Assembly: GCA_964030785.1 (NCBI GenBank)
Contig: OZ034969.1
Location: 39,919,201 to 39,983,200 of the forward strand
Direction of reading: 5' to 3'
Length of the DNA: 64,000 nucleotides
Source: Siderastrea siderea
Taxonomy: Eukaryota > Cnidaria > Anthozoa > Scleractinia > Rhizangiidae
Part shown: piece after piece, positions 29,638 through 37,403 of the stretch
Layout of the letters: the number at the start of each line of letters is the position of its first letter
Position numbering within the stretch: the first letter of the stretch is position 1
Program-made: the position numbers and the translations under genes
Notes under the pieces: model-generated
Databases searched by the model: none
What the model was told of the DNA's origin: nothing
Seen by the model: only the letters and a program-made list of their open reading frames with translations

Positions 29638-30177
29638 TTAACCATTACATTGATGATACGGATGACAACACAGTTGATACCATCTGGCTTCTTGGCCTAC
29701 AATCAATTGTTGAAGGCGTTGACCCGCTTGATGGTCATTACTAACATAATCATGATCCGAAAACTCATTTAAAAACTCTTGCAAGGTTCGTCCACGGGCT
29801 TTGGCTTTCAAATACAACAAGGCGTAATCACCACAACTCTTGCTTGAAATGGCTTGCAGGGACTTGCCATTGGTCACCACATACTTCCAATGGTTGACAA
29901 TCCAATCTCGTAACGGGGTGGCTTGCACGTACGTGTCGATGGGCAAGGCATAACTGTCCAGGACTTCACACACCTTTCCATCTGTCCACACCGCTAACCA
30001 ATGTTGTCCCGGTTGATCGTGTGGGTCCGTATTCACAATGTACCCTTGGGGTTGGGTCTTGACAGGACTCTTGGGTAAACGATCACAGGCTACCGTCCCG
30101 TAAAAGACAGGGTTCAATTGGGGGTCGTCTCGGGCTAAATAATCCAACTGTACATTATTCAAGGCCACATGTTCCAT
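29638..30177 (-). CDS. Adenain-like cysteine protease (C5 family)
   Basis: This is the maturation protease of adenovirus-like capsids. The catalytic His is in GQHWLAVW (residue ~80 from this start), followed by the acidic residue in CEVLDSYALP. The catalytic Cys is in SSKSCGDYALLYLKA, matching the adenain/Ulp layout His-Asp-Cys. The ATG at 30177 lies five bases after the major capsid stop. A longer frame to 30252 overlaps the capsid gene and is unlikely. It gives 179 residues, close to adenain (~200). Likely substrates in the element are proteins with xRGG, QRGG or MRGG sites at 25.4-32.4 kb. Basis: motifs seen plus family knowledge. Confidence 0.92.
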   Translation of the reverse strand: MEHVALNNVQLDYLARDDPQLNPVFYGTVACDRLPKSPVKTQPQGYIVNTDPHDQPGQHWLAVWTDGKVCEVLDSYALPIDTYVQATPLRDWIVNHWKYVVTNGKSLQAISSKSCGDYALLYLKAKARGRTLQEFLNEFSDHDYVSNDHQAGQRLQQLIVGQEARWYQLCCHPYHQCNG

Positions 30178-30181
30178 TTCT

Positions 30182-31582
30182 TCAGTGCTGGTAAATGTTA
30201 TACAACACGGCTCCGTTCCTGTCAATCTCCAGCAAATTCTCAAATTCCCCATAGACGAGCACAGTTATATTGGTATTGGGGGCGGCTCCAAATTCTAAGA
30301 CCAGTTGTAAATCTCCACTTTGCTTGGGGTTGAGGTTTTGACTGTCAGCACATCCATTGGCGACATTATCAAACATGTACAAGGTACAATTTTTAGCTTG
30401 GCCCCAATCCAGTAGTTCTACCATATTGCCTTTGTTTTTACACCAGGCACCACTGGCTTGCAGAAAACGGAAGTAGCCTAGATTATCTCGGGTGCCATTG
30501 TTGTGCACTAACTGTAGGGTTTCATAAGGGTATTCTTCTCCTTTGACAATCTGTCGAATGGAGGTCAGACCAAATTTCTGGAAACAGAAAGGATCTCGGG
30601 TCACATCTCCATTGAAGGCTCGGCTGTCCAGTAACCCCACAATCAATCGGTCAGGTATTCTGTTTTGAAACAGGTTCGGGATATCAAAGCGGACCAGGTT
30701 GCCTTGCATGCTGAAAGTCCGGATTTCACTGCGGACGGTCGGGTAAGCCGCCACTTGGCCTTCATTGTGTCTTTTTTCAGATAAACTCCTGTAGATGACG
30801 TCATTCAAACGCAGTTGACAGAGATGAAACCGTAGTTTCACATCCCCTTCCATCAATCGGCCAGCTAGAGCCACTCCATTCAAAAACAGGCTGGGGCTGT
30901 TGAAATGAAATTTCATCTTGATTTCGATGCCAGGCACCAACAGTTTGCCAGTGTGAAAGACTTCCAAGTGGGGGGTAAACACCAGACTGTGGGTGACACC
31001 TCCAGCATACTTGGTCACTTCAGCTACCATGGCGGCCAAGGCTCCTTTGTGATTGGCACTGAGAGCGGTATAGGCGGCATCAGGTCCGGCAGAGTCTGTG
31101 TTGGTGGCGGTCCATTGGGGTGGGGAATCCACTTGATTGAACCAGCCTTGGGGTCCTAACACGGTCTTGCCATCTTCTCGGTCATAATTCAACAAGGTTT
31201 CTAGGTAAGCTTTGTAATGATAAGTGTCGGATTGAGGACTGATCAACGTGCCATTCAACTGCAAGTCAATTTGTTTGATGATGGAATGGGCCAAATTATT
31301 GACGGGCCACAATTTTTGAGCGGCGTTCAAGTTCCCGGCATCTTGCTTTTTCAAACTCAATTCCATGGTAAAGTAACTCCGTCCCAAATCCACAAAATCG
31401 TCCAACCCTGGAATGATGAATTCCATGGGATTGATACCCGTGGTGGTGGGTTGAATGGTAACCATGCGATAGGCATTGATGCTAATGTCGGTCGGTGGCA
31501 CCTTGAAAATCCGTAACGCTGAGTTGACGGTCCCTTCGGAACGCTCGTGAGCCGGGACGGTTTGCGTACTCACGTCAGGCAT
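30182..31582 (-). CDS. Major capsid protein (double jelly roll)
   Basis: The 466-residue protein has the Polinton major capsid pattern. The N-terminal segment reads IQPTTTGINPMEFIIPGLDD and YFTMELSLKK, followed by LWPVNNLAHSIIKQIDLQLN and later LVFTPHLEVFHTGKLLVPGI and KFHFNSPSLF. These correspond to a protein family first annotated as F54H12.2-like and later shown to be the double-jelly-roll hexon-type capsid protein. The ATG at 31582 is preceded by a CTATAAAAAC box at 31625-31633. The protease gene follows at once. The frame is intact. Confidence 0.9.
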   Translation of the reverse strand: MPDVSTQTVPAHERSEGTVNSALRIFKVPPTDISINAYRMVTIQPTTTGINPMEFIIPGLDDFVDLGRSYFTMELSLKKQDAGNLNAAQKLWPVNNLAHSIIKQIDLQLNGTLISPQSDTYHYKAYLETLLNYDREDGKTVLGPQGWFNQVDSPPQWTATNTDSAGPDAAYTALSANHKGALAAMVAEVTKYAGGVTHSLVFTPHLEVFHTGKLLVPGIEIKMKFHFNSPSLFLNGVALAGRLMEGDVKLRFHLCQLRLNDVIYRSLSEKRHNEGQVAAYPTVRSEIRTFSMQGNLVRFDIPNLFQNRIPDRLIVGLLDSRAFNGDVTRDPFCFQKFGLTSIRQIVKGEEYPYETLQLVHNNGTRDNLGYFRFLQASGAWCKNKGNMVELLDWGQAKNCTLYMFDNVANGCADSQNLNPKQSGDLQLVLEFGAAPNTNITVLVYGEFENLLEIDRNGAVLYNIYQH

Positions 31583-31584
31583 GT

Positions 31585-31815
31585 TTAACGTCGTCGAGTG
31601 GTACCCCGTCGTCGTCGTGAGGGGTTTTTATAGCGTCGTCGTCGTCGTCGTGCTAAACGTTGTCTCAAATCAAACCCGGGGACTCTCATGACCTCGGCAC
31701 TCAACCAGCCACCACGTTGTCCTCTCCTGAGTTTCCAAAACGGATACAGTCCACCCCATTGAGACAACCCTCGATCACTACGAATCCGTCGAGGTCGTGA
31801 ATGCACGGGTTCCAT
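31585..31815 (-). CDS. Arg-rich core-like protein with GQRGG site, 76 aa
   Basis: The first ATG is at 31815, just below the stop of the upstream gene. The sequence has GGLYPFWKLRRGQRGGWLSA, then FDLRQRLARRRRRRYKNPSR and an Arg/Thr tail. RGQRGG-W matches the Gly-Gly style of adenain sites, and the tail resembles DNA-condensing core proteins. Codons for RYKNP (GC TAT AAA AAC CCC) double as the TATA box of the capsid gene. Function inferred from composition and context. Confidence 0.6.
   Translation of the reverse strand: MEPVHSRPRRIRSDRGLSQWGGLYPFWKLRRGQRGGWLSAEVMRVPGFDLRQRLARRRRRRYKNPSRRRRGTTRRR
31625..31633 (-). promoter_or_regulatory. TATA box for the major capsid gene
   Basis: CTATAAAAA on the minus strand, ~43 bases upstream of the capsid ATG at 31582, inside the coding sequence of the preceding small gene. 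Confidence 0.65.
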
Positions 31816-31817
31816 GT

Positions 31818-32144
31818 TCACACTCCCAAAATATCACGTGCACGTTTGGTTTGTTTGGGAAATAAGGCAGTGGCCACACGCACGGCGTCTTTCACGTTCT
31901 TATGACTCAACGCTTTCTTGGCTTGTTTGGTGATTTCCTTTTTAAGGACGTCTTCGGCTTTGCGTTTGATACCTCGTGTCAAACCCGTTTCCAATCCTCT
32001 CTTGATATTACTAGGCAATTTTAAAGGATTTCGCGTCCTTATAAGACCTTGCAACCCCCCACGCATCAGATCCGTCATCAATCCTTTGCCTTGTTGATCA
32101 TACCACTCGTCGGTTCGAAATCGTGTCAAACTTCCCCCACGCAT
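31818..32144 (-). CDS. pVI-like virion protein with MRGG cleavage sites
   Basis: The 108-residue basic, amphipathic protein carries MRGGS at the start and LMRGGLQG near residue 28. Both fit the adenain consensus (M/I/L)xGG-x. The rest is helical and Lys/Arg-rich (RGLETGLTRGIKRKAEDVLK, then RVATALFPKQTKRARDILGV). Adenovirus pVI is likewise cleaved near its N-terminus to free an amphipathic helix. Homology is not shown, only analogy. A TATAAAAAGGGGG box at 32192-32204 precedes it. Confidence 0.65.
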   Translation of the reverse strand: MRGGSLTRFRTDEWYDQQGKGLMTDLMRGGLQGLIRTRNPLKLPSNIKRGLETGLTRGIKRKAEDVLKKEITKQAKKALSHKNVKDAVRVATALFPKQTKRARDILGV

Positions 32145-32191
32145 GGTGTCTTCTTCACCAGGGATAAACGTTTTGTCTGTGCTTCACGTGA

Positions 32192-32204
32192 CCCCCTTTT
32201 TATA
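32192..32204 (-). promoter_or_regulatory. TATA box for the pVI-like gene
   Basis: TATAAAAAGGGGG on the minus strand, ~50-60 bases upstream of the ATG at 32144 and directly after the TGA of the preceding gene. Confidence 0.65.
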
Positions 32205-32210
32205 CCGTCA

Positions 32211-32402
32211 TCATCGTCTTCTTTTCCGAAAAGCGGCTTCCAACCCTTTTTTAGCCCCGTAACTCGCGGCACCACCCGCGGCACCCAACGCCACGGCTTT
32301 TCCTCCAGCGATCAAGGCTGGAATGAGGGCCGCCAGGGGGAATAAACCCCCTCGTTGCCTTCTTCTTCTTCGTCTCATTCGACGTACTCTTGTCTTGGGC
32401 AT
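32211..32402 (-). CDS. Arg-rich pX/mu-like core peptide, 63 aa
   Basis: MPKTRVRRMRRRRRRQRGG is followed by a hydrophobic Gly/Ala segment (LFPLAALIPALIAGGKAVAL) and a basic end (KKGLEAAFRKRRR). The basic-QRGG-hydrophobic layout is that of adenoviral pX/mu and matches the 55-residue product at 26909-27076. This suggests two divergent copies of one gene within the element. It has its own TATA box at 32431-32442. Confidence 0.75.
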   Translation of the reverse strand: MPKTRVRRMRRRRRRQRGGLFPLAALIPALIAGGKAVALGAAGGAASYGAKKGLEAAFRKRRR

Positions 32403-32430
32403 CTTGTGATTGGGACACTCCCTTGGCCAC

Positions 32431-32442
32431 CCCCTTTTTATG
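32431..32442 (-). promoter_or_regulatory. TATA-like box fused to the penton gene stop
   Basis: CATAAAAAGGGG on the minus strand. The TAA stop of the 32438-33487 gene lies inside it. The ATG of the next gene is ~30-40 bases downstream (32402). Confidence 0.65.
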
Positions 32443-33487
32443 TCTTTTTGAAGTGTAACGTGACAATGGTATGACCTTCACCAAACTTGACCAAGTCTCC
32501 TCCTCTACCAATCGTTTCAGCCACTTGAACGTGAATCATTTCCACCACCTCGTTACGAAGAGACATGTATTGAATATGCAACGGTTCAAAATACAGGTTG
32601 CCGCGTGCTTCTCGCTTGTACTGGATTTCACGTAACAAATCAGTCACGCGATTGCCCACCACAGTACTGCCTGCCACGTCGGAGTACACGTGCAACAATC
32701 GTGTGGGTTCACCCACCACTGAACGAAACGCCACATTCAAGTTGGTGAAACGCCACCCACAACTCATACTCAATTGTAAATAATCCGGTAAAATAGAACG
32801 CACCGTCCAAAAGACCGCGTTCCCCTGACCGTCGGTGACATCGTTCCAATCATTGTCAGCGGGTTTTGTCATGTTGGGGATTTGATCCCCTATGAATTCT
32901 TGTTGTAAGTTCGGTCCCAAAATCAATACACTGTCAATTTTACGTAACCATCCCATCTTGAGCGCTAACTTGGTGTAGATGGTCAGGGCTGGCGTGTCGG
33001 TTTTGCAATGACAGATATTCGTGTTGTCGATGAGCAGATCCTCGCCTTCCCACTTGAACTTGACGTAGGTGTGTTTGCCTTGATCATTGGTAAACCGACC
33101 ACCTTGAATCGCCATTTCCATACGTTGTTGTTCCAAGTGAGTAATGATGGCTTTCATGAAACTCACGCCATCCACCACCCAATCCAAATCTTGGACGTCA
33201 TTGATGATGGTTCGCGCGGTGTCTACTCGCGAGGTCATTTCCCCGTCTTTTCCATTCGGTTTGGGGTAGGTTTGGCCCCATGACGTCCCCATGACGTACC
33301 CATTTTTCTTCACCAACTCATACAAATTGACGCGAGCATCCGGTAAGGAAATGGCACTCAACCCCACTTGCCATCCACCTCCCGTGAGCTGTAACGGTTG
33401 AGGTAAACGAATCTTGAAGGAATTGGGTTGGTTGTTGGGAAATTCACGTCGGTTGGCATGACTCGGTAACGTCACGTAGAACGACAT
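32438..33487 (-). CDS. Penton/minor-capsid-like protein, paralogue 1
   Basis: The 349-residue protein starts MSFYVTLPSHANRREFPNNQ, followed by FKIRLPQPLQLTGGGWQVGL. This pattern (FYVTLPS...FPxN...LP.P..L.G.W.VGL) recurs in Polinton proteins taken to be the single-jelly-roll penton or vertex protein. The C-terminus (VGNRVTDLLREIQYKREARG through VKFGEGHTIVTLHFKKT) is conserved in the other two paralogues. The open frame is intact. The TTTAAAAGGG box at 33515-33524 overlaps the 3' end of paralogue 2. Confidence 0.8.
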   Translation of the reverse strand: MSFYVTLPSHANRREFPNNQPNSFKIRLPQPLQLTGGGWQVGLSAISLPDARVNLYELVKKNGYVMGTSWGQTYPKPNGKDGEMTSRVDTARTIINDVQDLDWVVDGVSFMKAIITHLEQQRMEMAIQGGRFTNDQGKHTYVKFKWEGEDLLIDNTNICHCKTDTPALTIYTKLALKMGWLRKIDSVLILGPNLQQEFIGDQIPNMTKPADNDWNDVTDGQGNAVFWTVRSILPDYLQLSMSCGWRFTNLNVAFRSVVGEPTRLLHVYSDVAGSTVVGNRVTDLLREIQYKREARGNLYFEPLHIQYMSLRNEVVEMIHVQVAETIGRGGDLVKFGEGHTIVTLHFKKT

Positions 33488-33500
33488 TTTCTCTTCTTCT

Positions 33501-34548
33501 TCACACCACCACTTCCCTTTTAAAGTGGAGGGTCAGGAGGGCATGTCCTTCGCCAAATTTCACCAGATCCCCATTGGTTTCGGCCATCTGGGTTTCCACG
33601 ATTTCCACCACTTCATTGCGTACTGGGACATATTGAATATGTCGAGGTTCAAAGTGCGTGGTGTTTTGAGGTTGGCCGGTACTTGATTTCTCGTAAGAGA
33701 TCGGTGATGCGACCCCCTACCATGCTGCTGGTCCCTACATCACAATACACGTGCAAAGGACGCGCCGAGGGAAATTCCAACGAGGGACGAAAGGTCTGGT
33801 TCAAATTCACAAACCGCCAAGGACACGATAGACTCAATTTCAGATAATCCCCCTCCACTTTCCAAAAGATGGGCTTGTTGCTGCTATCGCGGATATCCGT
33901 CGGGGTGGGAATGGTGGAAATGCCTTGAAATTCTTGCAAGAGATTGGGACCCAATCGATACTGACCGGGGGACACTTGTTCAATCCATCCCATTCTCAGG
34001 GCCAAGGATCTGCCCCATGACACGTGCGCCACTTGTCGTTTGTAATCCACATTGGTGGTATTCAATAACAAATCCCCTTCGGAGGTCCATTCAAAGGTCG
34101 GGACCAATTTGACGCCATTGTCCTCGGTCCATTTGTTTTTGGGTTCGGTTTGTTTGGCACGGCTTTGCTCGTAACGGTACACCAGTTGATGAAAAAAGTG
34201 CGATCCCGTCGACGAGGCCATCTCCTTTCTCATATCTCTCCCGTAGACAGTGAATTCGCGGCGTTGATGCCACCATCGATCGTTCCCTTGATCGTCTTGG
34301 GCATACACCCGTTCGTGCCATCGTACGTACAACAGAGGATGGGAATCACCCACGCCTCCTTCTTCCGCTATCACTGGAATGGTGGGTAAGGATAAACTCA
34401 CCATACCCACCATCCATCCTCGTCCCACAAATCGGATGGGTTTAGGCAATCGGTTTCTGAAATGATGACTCTTGTTCCCAGGAAACTCTTTGGTACTCGC
34501 ATGACTCATCAACGTCACGTAAAACGAAGAGTTGGGCACCAATGTCAT
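33501..34548 (-). pseudogene. Penton/minor-capsid-like protein, paralogue 2, frameshifted
   Basis: From the ATG at 34548 the protein parallels paralogue 1: SSFYVTLMSHASTKEFPGNK, then LPKPIRFVGRGWMVGMVSLS and SMVGGRITDLLREIKYRP. The open frame stops at 33649. The expected C-terminus (FEPRHIQYVPVRNEVVE, ending in LTLHFK) continues in another frame to 33501. The break falls at a C/G run near 33674-33680. The start lies four bases below the integrase stop and there is no obvious TATA box of its own. Confidence 0.8.
33515..33524 (-). promoter_or_regulatory. TATA-like box for penton paralogue 1
   Basis: CTTTAAAAGG on the minus strand, ~30-37 bases upstream of the ATG at 33487, located in the last codons (LHFKR) of paralogue 2. 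Confidence 0.5.
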
Positions 34549-34552
34549 TGTT

Positions 34553-35728
34553 TTAGCGGCGTCGTCGTCGTTTGCGGGGTCGAAGGGATGTCACGTCTCC
34601 ACGAGCAATCCAACTATTGTACTTGTCGGGCCACCCTTTCCACTTGACCAACCAACGACCTTTTTGTCGCTTAAGTACCTTCTCGATCCGAAACACCTCG
34701 GACACATGGACTTTTTGTAAATCCTCTTCATAAAACGTACCTTGGACGGGGGTCTCATCCCATTCGCGAATCTTATACGTGGGGACAGGGCCCGGCACCA
34801 CACGATGCACCACAAACACTTCTTCGGTCCAACCGGGTAAATACCCTTTTTCAAAGGTACGATGAATCGTATTGAGTCGGACATGATCCCCCACCTTCAA
34901 TTGGGGTTTTTTGTAGCCTTTTAATCGTTTGCTGTACAATCGTTTCCACACGGCTTCTTCGTTGTCCCACGTCACGTTTTCGGGGGGCATACCAATACTT
35001 CGATGACGGGTGGCATTATACCCTTGCACCAACTCGGGTAAGACATCGTCAAATTTCAACGTGTTGGCCGCGGTCAAATAACGGTACAACCGTTCTTTCA
35101 AGGTGCGGTTAAATCGTTCCACTACACTGGCTTTGGCATCCCCTTCGGTCGAAAAATGTTGAATGTCTTGCTCGTCGACCCATCGTTGAAAGGTCCGATT
35201 ATAAAATTCTTTCCCTCGATCCGTTTGCAATCGATTCGGGTGACGTCCTCCTTGTCTCACAATCTTCTCAAAGGCTTTCACGAGGGCCACGCCGGTTTTG
35301 GTTTTCAACGGTTCGACCCACGCGTACTTGGACAACACATCCACGACGGTCAACAAGTAGCGTATACCCCGATTATGTTTGGCCAAACGTTGCACTTCCA
35401 CTAAATCCGCGGCCCATTGATCATCCAACCCCCCTACGATCACGGGTAAGGTAGCAAAACGACGACGTCGGGGTTTATGCAAGGTGTAACCCACATCCTG
35501 TTCCAACACCCGTTGGGCTTTTTTCAAAGGGAGACCCTGGGCTTTAGCAAATCGTTGCACCCCACCTAAACTCCCCGGGGCACGAGGATCGTGGTAACGG
35601 TTTAACCATTGTTGCGAGACATTGGCCTTCTTCTTCGTTGACGAAACAGGGCGTTTGGTTTTCTTCAACCATGATGACGACGAACTCCAGCGTTGGGTTC
35701 TCTTTCGAGGGGCCATACTTTTTGGCAT
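34553..35728 (-). CDS. int: Retroviral-type integrase with chromodomain
   Basis: The 391-residue protein has a basic N-terminus, then a DDE core. The first Asp is in QWAADLVEV (~106), the second in RLQTDRGKEF (~168) and the Glu in ASVVERFNRTL (~203), with the ~35-residue D-to-E spacing of rve integrases. An SH3-like C-terminal domain (KVGDHVRLN) is followed by a chromodomain (FRIEKVLKRQKGRWLVKWKG, WPDKYNSW, ~333-370) that would read histone marks, and an Arg tail. It makes the 6 bp target duplication seen at the element ends. The ATG may be 35728 or 35716 (MAPRKRTQ). The frame is intact. Confidence 0.95.
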   Translation of the reverse strand: MPKSMAPRKRTQRWSSSSSWLKKTKRPVSSTKKKANVSQQWLNRYHDPRAPGSLGGVQRFAKAQGLPLKKAQRVLEQDVGYTLHKPRRRRFATLPVIVGGLDDQWAADLVEVQRLAKHNRGIRYLLTVVDVLSKYAWVEPLKTKTGVALVKAFEKIVRQGGRHPNRLQTDRGKEFYNRTFQRWVDEQDIQHFSTEGDAKASVVERFNRTLKERLYRYLTAANTLKFDDVLPELVQGYNATRHRSIGMPPENVTWDNEEAVWKRLYSKRLKGYKKPQLKVGDHVRLNTIHRTFEKGYLPGWTEEVFVVHRVVPGPVPTYKIREWDETPVQGTFYEEDLQKVHVSEVFRIEKVLKRQKGRWLVKWKGWPDKYNSWIARGDVTSLRPRKRRRRR

Positions 35729-36027
35729 TCACCCCATAAGGTCGATATGGTGGGGACCGTGTGGGGATGCGCCTTTTGAATGATTCGATACCATCGCCAT
35801 GCCTCTGGGTGAGCTTTTAACCATAAGACAAACACCACCCATCGATACAGGTTGCGGTCAACATGGGTTTCTTCAAAGAGGTGGAGAGGATGCGTGTCCT
35901 CGGGACAAGGGGGTATGGGGATTTGGGTGCCGGGTTGGTGATCATATAAGACTTGACAAAGGGTTTGATGACATTGCCATTGCCCCAGGGACAAGATAGA
36001 ATCCCACGCATCACACACAGACTCCAT
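35665..36027 (-). CDS. Small hypothetical protein, Trp/His-rich
   Basis: The 120-residue frame starts at an ATG at 36027, 32-40 bases below a TATTAAAAAGG box (36059-36069). It overlaps the integrase start by 64 bases. It has Trp/His-rich stretches (YRWVVFVLWLKAHPEAWRWY) and four Cys. I do not recognise a family. The good promoter spacing supports a gene. The overlap suggests that integrase is expressed from the same transcript. Confidence 0.55.
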   Translation of the reverse strand: MESVCDAWDSILSLGQWQCHQTLCQVLYDHQPGTQIPIPPCPEDTHPLHLFEETHVDRNLYRWVVFVLWLKAHPEAWRWYRIIQKAHPHTVPTISTLWGECQKVWPLEREPNAGVRRHHG

Positions 36028-36058
36028 GGTGACATTGAGAAAAAAATTTATTCCTACT

Positions 36059-36069
36059 CCTTTTTAATA
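36059..36069 (-). promoter_or_regulatory. TATA-like box upstream of the integrase unit
   Basis: TATTAAAAAGG on the minus strand, ending 32 bases above the ATG at 36027. It lies between that gene and the stop of the GRF-like gene at 36072. Confidence 0.55.
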
Positions 36070-36071
36070 CA

Positions 36072-36965
36072 TTAAAAGAGACCTAGACGGCCGCAGCTGA
36101 TGGTCTCTAAACCTTTCTGCCAGTTGTCAACACTGTCACTGTACTTAGCGGGTGGTGGAGCTGGGGCTACCATCATTTCTTGACGGTTCTTGAGATCTTG
36201 AATTTCTCGTAACAATTGTTTCTCATACTCTGTCAAGGGCCGATCCTCTTTGCTTTGGACTGGCGGGCCAGGGATGTCTACTCCACGTTTGGGATATCCT
36301 TGAGCATCACGGGTGGGTGGTTCAGCTTGTTGGTCGGCTTTTTTGGGAGGGTTGTCATGAAACCACGTCCAGTACTTGGGACCCAAGGGTTGATCGGCCC
36401 ACCGGAAGAAGCCACACGTTTTCTTGGAACAAGTCAGAAACAAGCGATCGGGGTTCTGGGTCGAATGACTCTGTTGAAGCGTGGCGGGTTCGCGGCAAAA
36501 GCATTGTAAACCACCCCACATGTCCAACACTTCTACATCAGGTTGACTATACACGGCTTTCATATACTCCAGAACTTGATCTTGACCACAAAACAGCAAA
36601 CACGGTTGCATGGGACATTTCACATACTTCCATCCCTTTTGAGATTCTCGGGCCTCCAAACGCACCTCATGACAAGGGCATACCATATAGTCCACCGAAC
36701 TAGCTAGGGCTCTGTCGGCTTTCGCTTGAGCATAGTCCTCCGCATTGTCATACACGGTCGTCAGAGTGAATTGAGGTGATGGGGGTGATTGCTCCACCAT
36801 GTCATTCAATTCTTTCATCATATCTTCCACGGCAGCTCGGGTGTCTTCCACCACTTTGCACACCACAGGATCACAGTCCACGGGCGTCATATGTTGAATG
36901 CTCTTCTTCTTCTTCTTCTTCCCCGCAGGGTGTAGGCTTGGCTTTCTCTTCCGATCGACAGACAT
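36072..36965 (-). CDS. Tandem GRF-like zinc-finger protein with coiled coil
   Basis: The start is placed at 36965 (MSVDRKRKPSLH) because the TATAAAAAGG box at 37001-37010 lies only 3-12 bases above the upstream ATG at 36998. It gives about 297 residues. A basic N-terminus (KKKKKK) leads to a first Cys module (CPCHEVRLEARES, CPMQPCLLFCG). A second, clearly GRF-like, module follows (CFCREPATLQQS, FLTCSKKTCGFFRWAD). Then come a Pro-rich linker and a coiled coil (EYEKQLLREIQDLKNRQEMM). GRF fingers bind single-stranded nucleic acid and often attach to DNA-processing enzymes. A replication or repair accessory role is inferred. Confidence 0.7.
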   Translation of the reverse strand: MSVDRKRKPSLHPAGKKKKKKSIQHMTPVDCDPVVCKVVEDTRAAVEDMMKELNDMVEQSPPSPQFTLTTVYDNAEDYAQAKADRALASSVDYMVCPCHEVRLEARESQKGWKYVKCPMQPCLLFCGQDQVLEYMKAVYSQPDVEVLDMWGGLQCFCREPATLQQSHSTQNPDRLFLTCSKKTCGFFRWADQPLGPKYWTWFHDNPPKKADQQAEPPTRDAQGYPKRGVDIPGPPVQSKEDRPLTEYEKQLLREIQDLKNRQEMMVAPAPPPAKYSDSVDNWQKGLETISCGRLGLF

Positions 36966-37000
36966 CGTACTCAAGGTTGATTTCACCCTACCGCCCATGC

Positions 37001-37010
37001 CTTTTTATAC
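37001..37010 (-). promoter_or_regulatory. TATA box for the GRF-like gene
   Basis: GTATAAAAAG on the minus strand. Its closeness to the ATG at 36998 is what argues for the downstream ATG at 36965. Confidence 0.65.
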
Positions 37011-37014
37011 GTTG

Positions 37015-37178
37015 GGCCCTTGCCTGTCATTGGTCAGCTTATCCTACCCATATAAGGACTTGTTATCTTCCCATTGGTCAGCTTTTGCCTCTCCAAATAA
37101 GGTCCTCTTGTCTTCCCATTGGTCAACTGCCCCTATTTAAGGAGCTCCCTGGGTCCTCCGACTCGTCATTCCAAGTAG
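37015..37178 (+). promoter_or_regulatory. Promoter with three tandem CCAAT/TATA-like modules
   Basis: Three tandem ~47 bp units each contain ATTGGTCA (an inverted CCAAT box) followed by a TATA-like word: ATATAAGG, AAATAAGG and ATTTAAGG. The last (37134-37141) is ~40 bases upstream of the ATG at 37179. Confidence 0.7.
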
Positions 37179-37403
37179 ATGGACTACTACCAAGATCTCA
37201 ACCGAGACGACTTTGCTTCCACCGAAGACTATTTGGCTGAACGGGTCAAACGAGGTCTAGCAGCGGGATTCACGTTCCAACAGTGCCGACAGCACCACGT
37301 CATTGATTTCGGTTTGGCCTTAGGGTTGACTCCCACGGAGATTCTAGCTATTGTAGGCCCAGACACCGGCTACGTATTTGAATGCCCCCCAACATCGACA
37401 TGA
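37179..37403 (+). CDS. Small hypothetical protein upstream of SLOG gene
   Basis: The 74-residue frame has its ATG ~40 bases below a TATA-like box. It reads MDYYQDLNRDDFASTEDYLA, then VKRGLAAGFTFQQC and LGLTPTEILAIVGPDTGYVF. It has no recognised domain and looks helical. It overlaps the start of the SLOG gene by 22 bases in another frame. It could be an upstream partner or translated leader, or the true N-terminal part of the SLOG protein separated by a frameshift. I cannot decide between these. Confidence 0.6.
   Translation: MDYYQDLNRDDFASTEDYLAERVKRGLAAGFTFQQCRQHHVIDFGLALGLTPTEILAIVGPDTGYVFECPPTST

Noticed and set aside
29638..30252. Longer protease with 25 extra N-terminal residues
   Set aside because: The extension lies wholly within the major capsid gene in another frame. 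The ATG at 30177, five bases after the capsid stop, fits the protease family better.
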